Assembly (NCBI GenBank): GCA_016844415.1
Contig: JAENIX010000020.1
Coordinates: 1-10,324, forward strand
Reading direction: 5' to 3'
Length of the DNA stretch: 10,324 bases
Source: Actinomycetota bacterium
Lineage (GTDB): Bacteria > Desulfobacterota > Deferrimicrobia > Deferrimicrobiales > Deferrimicrobiaceae
In this document: positions 7,444 to 10,324 of the stretch, in pieces
Position numbering within the stretch: position 1 is the stretch's first letter
How the letters are laid out: each line of letters begins with the position of its first letter
Translations under genes and position numbers: made by a program
Notes under the pieces: generated by a model
What the model saw: the letters and a program-made list of their open reading frames with translations, nothing else
The model's database searches: none
What the model was told of the DNA's origin: nothing

Positions 7444-7722
7444 ATGAGAGTCAGAGCGATCACATTCGGAGAGTACCGCGGCAAGCGGAAACCGGGGGCC
7501 GAGTTCGAGTTCGACGGCAAACCTTCTGGCCGGTGGATGGAGCCGGTCGACGACGCCGCCCGGGCCGCGTTCAAGAAGGCGGGCATCAAGGTCGCCCCGA
7601 AAGTCGAACCTCTCCCCGCGCCCCCGGGGGGAGAAAAGACCAACCCGGCGGGTGATGCGATCAAGGATCCCCCGGGGGGCAATCCCGCCGTAGGCTCCAC
7701 CGGAGACAAGAACGTCATCTGA
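7444..7722 (+). CDS. Small Pro/Gly-tailed phage protein, function unknown
   Basis: This 92-residue protein has a compact N-terminal half (RAITFGEYRGKRKPGAEFEF, then WMEPVDDAARAAFKKAGIK) and a probably disordered C-terminal half with two PPGG segments encoded by identical CCCCCGGGGGG blocks. The pattern of a short beta-hairpin unit followed by a Pro/Gly/Lys tail is common in small genes after phage cement proteins, but I do not recognise a named family. The start ATG lies 14 bases after the cement stop, with only a weak GGTGAG ribosome site, so coupling to the upstream gene is likely. It is possibly a minor head or head-completion accessory; no function is claimed. Confidence 0.72.
   Translation: MRVRAITFGEYRGKRKPGAEFEFDGKPSGRWMEPVDDAARAAFKKAGIKVAPKVEPLPAPPGGEKTNPAGDAIKDPPGGNPAVGSTGDKNVI
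7621..7679. repeat. Two identical CCCCCGGGGGG blocks, 48 bases apart
   Basis: The copies lie at 7621-7631 and 7669-7679. Both are in the same codon phase and encode Pro-Pro-Gly-Gly within the protein at 7444. Each contains a CCCCCGGGGG palindrome, so the single strand can fold or the two copies can pair with each other. Confidence 0.85.
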
Positions 7723-7729
7723 CACCAGA

Positions 7730-7750
7730 CGGGGGCCGGATCGGCCCCCG
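7730..7750 (+). terminator. Strong GC hairpin, weak candidate terminator
   Basis: CGGGGGCC (7730-7737) pairs perfectly with GGCCCCCG (7743-7750) around a five-base loop, eight bases after the stop codon of the gene at 7444. It is followed only by CATTT rather than a full T-run, so termination may be partial. The Shine-Dalgarno AAGGAGG of the next gene begins eight bases later. It may mark the end of the capsid transcription unit or a stable mRNA 3' end. Confidence 0.45.
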
Positions 7751-7768
7751 CATTTCAAGGAGGTTCCG

Positions 7769-8179
7769 ATGCGCAAATACGCTCTTCTCTTCCTGGCTTT
7801 CCTGCTCATGACGGCGGGCGTCGTGGTTCCAGCCTTCGCAGGGAATCCGTACGTCGCCACAGCTACACTGGCGTTCGCCACCGACAACGTGACCACCCCG
7901 GCGGTGGCGATCCCCAAGGGCGCCACCAAGCTCGCCGTGTACGTACCCACGATCGAGGCCTCCACCGTCTTCCTGCAGGTCAGCGGGGACGGGGGAACCA
8001 CGTACGCGGATTACCGATCGACTCCCAACGGCACCAACATGATCCTCACCGGCCCTGCGTCCGGCACGGGAGCACTCACCTTTGACGTCCCTGGCGGCAT
8101 CGGAGCGTTCACCCACCTGAAGGTCAAATGCGGGACGGGGCAGACGGCGAATAGGGCCTTCAAACTGTTCATGTGGTGA
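7769..8179 (+). CDS. Beta-rich phage protein with a Sec signal peptide
   Basis: This 136-residue protein starts with a textbook signal peptide: a basic MRK, a hydrophobic core ALLFLAFLLMTAGVVV and a cleavage site PAFA before GNPYV (residues 1-24). There is no lipobox cysteine. The mature ~112 residues are Thr/Gly/Val-rich, with VAIPKGATKLAVYVP, VFLQVSGDGGTTYADY and FTHLKVKCGTG strands. This is the style of small beta-sandwich virion decoration proteins seen nearby, and the 'V-S-x-DGGTTY' motif is common in phage structural proteins. AAGGAGG at 7758-7764 places the start firmly, and no start codon lies just after the signal, so the signal is truly part of the protein. Export from an infected or lysogenic cell would be unusual for a virion part. 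It could be a lysogenic-conversion (moron) protein; function unknown. Confidence 0.8.
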   Translation: MRKYALLFLAFLLMTAGVVVPAFAGNPYVATATLAFATDNVTTPAVAIPKGATKLAVYVPTIEASTVFLQVSGDGGTTYADYRSTPNGTNMILTGPASGTGALTFDVPGGIGAFTHLKVKCGTGQTANRAFKLFMW

Positions 8180-8198
8180 CGCGAAAAAGCCACGAACT

Positions 8199-8231
8199 GA
8201 GGGGCGCTCCTCTTTGCAGGGGGGCGCCCTC
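8199..8231 (+). other. Imperfect GC stem-loop in the 110-base intergenic gap
   Basis: GAGGG-CGC (8199-8207, one G bulged) can pair with GCGCCCTC (8224-8231). An alternative shorter stem GAGG/CCTC exists inside the 5' half (8199-8212). No T-run follows. The gap from 8180 to 8289 holds no convincing promoter or other gene; the structure may be an mRNA processing or attenuating element. Confidence 0.3.
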
Positions 8232-8289
8232 TGGTTGGTCGCTTTCATGGGGCCGGATCCAACCTGAACGATACACGGGAGGGACGACA

Positions 8290-8784
8290 ATGGCGGACGG
8301 AACGGGACGGAGCGAGTTCCTCGGCGCGGCGACGGCGATACGGCGAATCCGGGCGCTCCTCGAGGGGAAGCGTAAGGAGATCGACAAGGACCTGGGATTC
8401 TTCAACCAGGCGGAGATGGCGCTGGCCGTCCTGGGGGAGGCGGACCGGGAGCGCACTCAGGTCGAGGCGAAGATCGCCGCGGCGAAAAGCCGCCTCGAGG
8501 AGATCGCCGCCAAGGTTACCGCCGCGGAGGCCGCCTCCCTCAAGACGATCGCTGGATTCAATGATGAAGTGGAGAGGGAAAAGCGGAAGACCGAGGGCCT
8601 GAAAACCCAGGCCTCCGACAAGCAGAAGTCCTTCGCGGCCGCGATCTCCGCGCTCGATGCCGAGTTAGCGGTCGCGGAGAAGAGGGCGCGCGGGCAACTG
8701 GAAGCCCTCATCGCCCAGATCGTCGAGAAGGAAGCCGCGCTCTCCGCGCTCCGTGACACCATCGCCTCCCTGGCGAAGCTGTAG
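8290..8784 (+). CDS. Coiled-coil phage protein, function unknown
   Basis: This 164-residue protein is almost entirely helical. After a short N-terminus (MADGTGRSEFLGAATAIRRI) it runs in long heptad-like Ala/Leu/Glu/Lys stretches, for example VEAKIAAAKSRLEEIAAKV and AALSALRDTIASLAKL, separated by a Lys/Glu-rich middle. No catalytic motif, signal peptide or membrane span is seen. An in-frame GTG at 8173 would add 39 residues of unrelated composition with no ribosome site; the ATG at 8290 has GGGAGGG six bases upstream and is preferred. It is possibly a structural rod or adaptor in the head-tail region; this is inference. The next gene starts nine bases after its stop. Confidence 0.8.
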   Translation: MADGTGRSEFLGAATAIRRIRALLEGKRKEIDKDLGFFNQAEMALAVLGEADRERTQVEAKIAAAKSRLEEIAAKVTAAEAASLKTIAGFNDEVEREKRKTEGLKTQASDKQKSFAAAISALDAELAVAEKRARGQLEALIAQIVEKEAALSALRDTIASLAKL

Positions 8785-8793
8785 GAGCGTCCC

Positions 8794-9153
8794 GTGGCCG
8801 AGAAACCGTACGCGATCCTGAACACAGGGCGCGAGTTCGAGGGAGTCGGTCTCATAAAATGGGAAGGGCTCGCGGTGAACGATACCGGCGCTCCCTTCAG
8901 GTTTCCCCGCCACACGGATCGCTCGGTAGAAGCCAAGGGGGTGTTCGGTGTGGGCGGAGCGTGCGTGATCGAGGGCAGTCTGGAAGTGATCCCCACCTCG
9001 TACGCCCAGCTGAACGATGCCGATAACAACCCGCTGTCCCTCTCGGTGGATAAGATCGAGTACGTCCGTGAAAACGCCACCAACATCCGGCCTCGGGTGA
9101 GCGCGGGCGACGGCACCACGCTGCTGGACGTGTACCTGCTCATGTCCAAATAG
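8794..9153 (+). CDS. Small beta-rich virion-type protein
   Basis: This 119-residue protein starts at a GTG, with GGAG six bases upstream overlapping the previous stop region. The segment FPRHTDRSVEAKGVFGVGGA, then the ISxPRxxxG-like ATNIRPRVSAGDGTTLLDVYLL, matches a family of small phage structural proteins with the pattern 'ADRSVqvtGTFGaGGsvtIeGS......iRPrvtaGDGttdl.VsLl'. The fold is probably a beta sandwich decorating the capsid or tail. The family's role is not firmly known to me. No signal peptide is present, in contrast to the neighbouring protein at 7769. Confidence 0.82.
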   Translation: MAEKPYAILNTGREFEGVGLIKWEGLAVNDTGAPFRFPRHTDRSVEAKGVFGVGGACVIEGSLEVIPTSYAQLNDADNNPLSLSVDKIEYVRENATNIRPRVSAGDGTTLLDVYLLMSK

Positions 9154-9164
9154 GAGGAGGAATC

Positions 9165-9276
9165 GTGTCGAAGGTCACCATCATCGTCGAGCTGGTCGAC
9201 AACAAGGTGCTACAGGGGACGCTCGCTCGCCGCCCTCCAGTCCGAGATCGACGCGCTGAAGCAGAGGTTCGCGTAG
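9165..9276 (+). pseudogene. Small frameshifted gene (35-residue ancestral product)
   Basis: A GTG at 9165 with a strong AGGAGGAGG ribosome site opens MSKVTIIVELVDNKVLQGTL. The natural continuation, AALQSEIDALKQRFA followed by TAG at 9274, is in the +1 frame. The shift coincides exactly with a tandem GCTCGCTC at 9221-9228. Removing one GCTC unit restores a continuous 35-codon frame reading TLAALQSEIDALKQRFA. As written, the 9165 frame instead runs to TGA at 9288-9290 and makes an Arg-rich 41-residue product. It could be a true mutation, a base-call error, or (less likely) a programmed event. The restored protein would be a beta strand plus a short amphipathic helix; function unknown. Confidence 0.65.
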
Positions 9277-9280
9277 ACAG

Positions 9281-9403
9281 ATGTCTCTGACCCTTACATC
9301 CGTCTGGGGCCACACGCCCCGCCCGTGGGAGTACGAGGTGCGCGTTGATTTTGAAGATGATGCTGGCAACATCTTCAAAGAGTGTATCAAGGAGTTACCG
9401 TAA
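9281..9403 (+). CDS. Possible small ORF of 40 residues
   Basis: ATG 9281 to TAA 9401-9403 encodes a protein with VWGHTPRPWEYEVRVDF and a Glu/Asp/Lys-rich end. It begins five bases after the TAG that would end the restored gene at 9165, and its stop directly abuts the next ATG, an operon-like spacing. Its own ribosome site is weak (AGAGG 13 bases away), so coupling to the upstream gene is needed. GC drops sharply in its second half, so it may be a gene remnant cut by recombination. The restored spacing supports it being real, but evidence is thin. Confidence 0.5.
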   Translation: MSLTLTSVWGHTPRPWEYEVRVDFEDDAGNIFKECIKELP

Positions 9404-9940
9404 ATGGCGTCCGACGCTTTTACCAACACAGATGGGACTGCACTATCCACCCACAATGCGAATTGGGGGCAACTTGGAGGATACGTCCTTGCTGATTTAA
9501 CAATCGTTAGTAACCAAGTAAGGATAGCGGCGTGGGGTGAATCGGGGGCACGTTATACGGCCAGCAGTATAGATTTATCACAAGCAGTGCAGGAAGCCGT
9601 TAGCGAAGTTAACCATCATACTCATGTATGCGTTAGGGCGTCTGCATCGGTAAAAGGATATCATTTTAAGTTGTTGGAGATCTCTGGTGGCAACTGGACT
9701 ACTCTCACGGCTTATAAAGACGGAGCATGGCTCGGAGCAACCACTGTCTCCATATCTGCCGGGGTTACTCATACATTAAAGATAACGGCGTCTGGCACAT
9801 CTACTGTGACAATAAAGTGTTATGTAGACAACACGGAATATCTGAGTCTGACAGACTCGGCTACTCCGTTGGGAACGGGGAACCCGGGATTTATTCTTGA
9901 TGGCGAAAGCATTGAGGCTAAGGCCGACGACTGGACGGAT
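9341..9940. other. Low-GC mosaic segment
   Basis: Lines counted in this stretch are about 42-45% GC, against about 62-63% for lines counted in the capsid and coiled-coil genes. Codons such as TTA, ATA and AAA, rare elsewhere in the window, are common here. The composition returns to high GC in the Gly/Ala-rich coding stretch near 9940. The pattern is that of a cassette acquired from a different phage pool; the borders are approximate. Confidence 0.75.
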
Positions 9941-10009
9941 GGCGCGGCGGGGGGTGGGGGGGCGGCGGCCGTTTTCATGCATCATCAAAACATGATGGCG
10001 GGGAACTGA
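9404..10009 (+). CDS. Concanavalin/laminin-G-like phage protein, putative receptor-contact or tail-accessory protein
   Basis: This 201-residue protein opens with AFTNTDGTALSTHNANWGQL, the 'dnFnraDGtaLsthdpnW' start typical of concanavalin A-like/LamG-type jellyroll domains in phage and bacterial surface proteins. It continues with alternating beta stretches: CVRASASVKGYHFKLLEI, VTHTLKITASGTSTVTIKCY and VDNTEYLSLTDS. Such domains bind carbohydrates or form virion decorations; no catalytic site is visible. The C-terminus changes to a Gly/Ala linker and VFMHHQNMMAGN, a short tail also seen at the ends of other phage proteins. AAGGAG lies nine bases before the ATG. Most of the gene is low-GC, unlike its neighbours, which points to acquisition or exchange of the domain. 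Confidence 0.78.
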   Translation: MASDAFTNTDGTALSTHNANWGQLGGYVLADLTIVSNQVRIAAWGESGARYTASSIDLSQAVQEAVSEVNHHTHVCVRASASVKGYHFKLLEISGGNWTTLTAYKDGAWLGATTVSISAGVTHTLKITASGTSTVTIKCYVDNTEYLSLTDSATPLGTGNPGFILDGESIEAKADDWTDGAAGGGGAAAVFMHHQNMMAGN

Positions 10010-10010
10010 C

Positions 10011-10324
10011 ATGTACCTGAAGCAATCTACTGCGTTCACGTTCCGCCTCGGCCCGTTCGTCGATTCCACCGACGGGAACACGGAGGAAAACGCACTTACC
10101 ATCGCGGCCGCCAGTGTACTTCTTTCCAAGGCCGGTGGAGCGTTGACCGCAAAGAACGAAGCGACCGCGCTTACCGGGACGGGGGCGAACGCGCATTATA
10201 CCTGCGTGCTCAACGCCACGGATACGGGCACGCTCGGAACGCTTAGAGTTTGGGCGCACATAACCGGTGCGCTGGCCGTCTATAAAGACTTCATGGTCCT
10301 TCCGGCGAACGTGTACGATTCGCT
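10011..10324 (+). CDS. Phage protein of the tail-fibre-adjacent type, 3' end outside window
   Basis: The frame is open from ATG 10011 to the window end. The visible residues, including TFRLGPFVDSTDGNTEENAL, then LSKAGGALTAKNEATAL, NATDTGTLGTLRVWAHITGA and FMVLPANVYDS, match a very common phage protein with the pattern 'GPFvDstDg.TaetaLtia...v.LsK.gga....n......G.y...LnatDtdTlG.L.v......al.....f.VvPanvYDsL'. It is usually found among tail-fibre or baseplate-adjacent genes. It starts one base after the previous stop, so it is coupled, with only a GGGGA-type ribosome site. The composition is back to high GC. The exact role is not known to me. Confidence 0.82.
   Translation, partial: MYLKQSTAFTFRLGPFVDSTDGNTEENALTIAAASVLLSKAGGALTAKNEATALTGTGANAHYTCVLNATDTGTLGTLRVWAHITGALAVYKDFMVLPANVYDS

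Noticed and set aside
7730..7750. Calling the GC hairpin a definite rho-independent terminator
   Set aside because: Only three T residues follow it and the next ribosome site is very close, so it is kept as a weak candidate only.
8173..8289. N-terminal extension of the coiled-coil protein from GTG 8173
   Set aside because: No ribosome site, composition unlike the coiled coil, and a much better start exists at 8290.
9980..9997. Inverted repeat CATCAT/ATGATG with a six-base loop
   Set aside because: Short, AT-balanced and inside coding sequence, with no T-run; likely chance.
1..10324. Search for tRNA genes, CRISPR repeats, insertion-sequence ends, integrase/att sites and reverse-transcriptase systems
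   Set aside because: None was seen; the window is tightly packed with phage structural genes.

Overview
The window is a forward-strand, GC-rich (about 62-63% in most lines I counted) stretch of a tailed bacteriophage or prophage. It covers the DNA-packaging and head-assembly genes and the start of a run of small virion or tail-associated genes. All supported genes are on the + strand, most have clear Shine-Dalgarno sequences, and most are separated by a few bases or overlap, as in a late phage operon. The genes resemble the head module of short-tailed phages related to Bordetella phage BPP-1: a head-tail connector type portal, a Bbp19-like small protein, a scaffold-like protein, a GP7/Bbp17-type major capsid protein and a Bbp16-type cement protein, in that order. 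There is no head-maturation protease and no MuF-type gene. The host cannot be named. High GC and a Sec signal peptide ending in AFA suggest a Gram-negative bacterium, possibly a proteobacterium or an environmental relative.

Layout. 1-1053: 3' part of a ParB/Srx-DNA methyltransferase fusion. 968-1372: terminase small subunit. 1359-2885: terminase large subunit with intact ATPase and nuclease motifs. 2902-3216: small conserved-type protein before the portal. 3221-4939: portal. 4936-5232: Bbp19-like protein. 5237-5845: putative scaffold. 5923-6939: major capsid protein. 6992-7429: cement protein. 7444-7722: small Pro/Gly-rich protein. 7769-8179: beta-rich protein with a signal peptide. 8290-8784: coiled-coil protein. 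8794-9153: beta-rich virion-type protein. 9165-9276: small frameshifted gene. 9281-9403: 40-residue ORF. 9404-10009: concanavalin/laminin-G-like protein in a low-GC patch. 10011 to the window end: start of a phage protein of the type often found next to tail-fibre genes.

How they work together: the two terminase subunits would recognise and pump DNA through the portal into a procapsid built from capsid protein on the scaffold and then stabilised by the cement protein. The methyltransferase probably modifies phage DNA against host restriction. Downstream genes probably decorate the virion or build the host-contact apparatus. The least ordinary parts are the exported beta-rich protein at 7769, the 4-bp duplication that breaks the gene at 9165, and the compositionally foreign cassette from about 9341 to 9940. 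No intergenic gap exceeds about 110 bases. I saw no tRNA, CRISPR array, integrase or insertion sequence.
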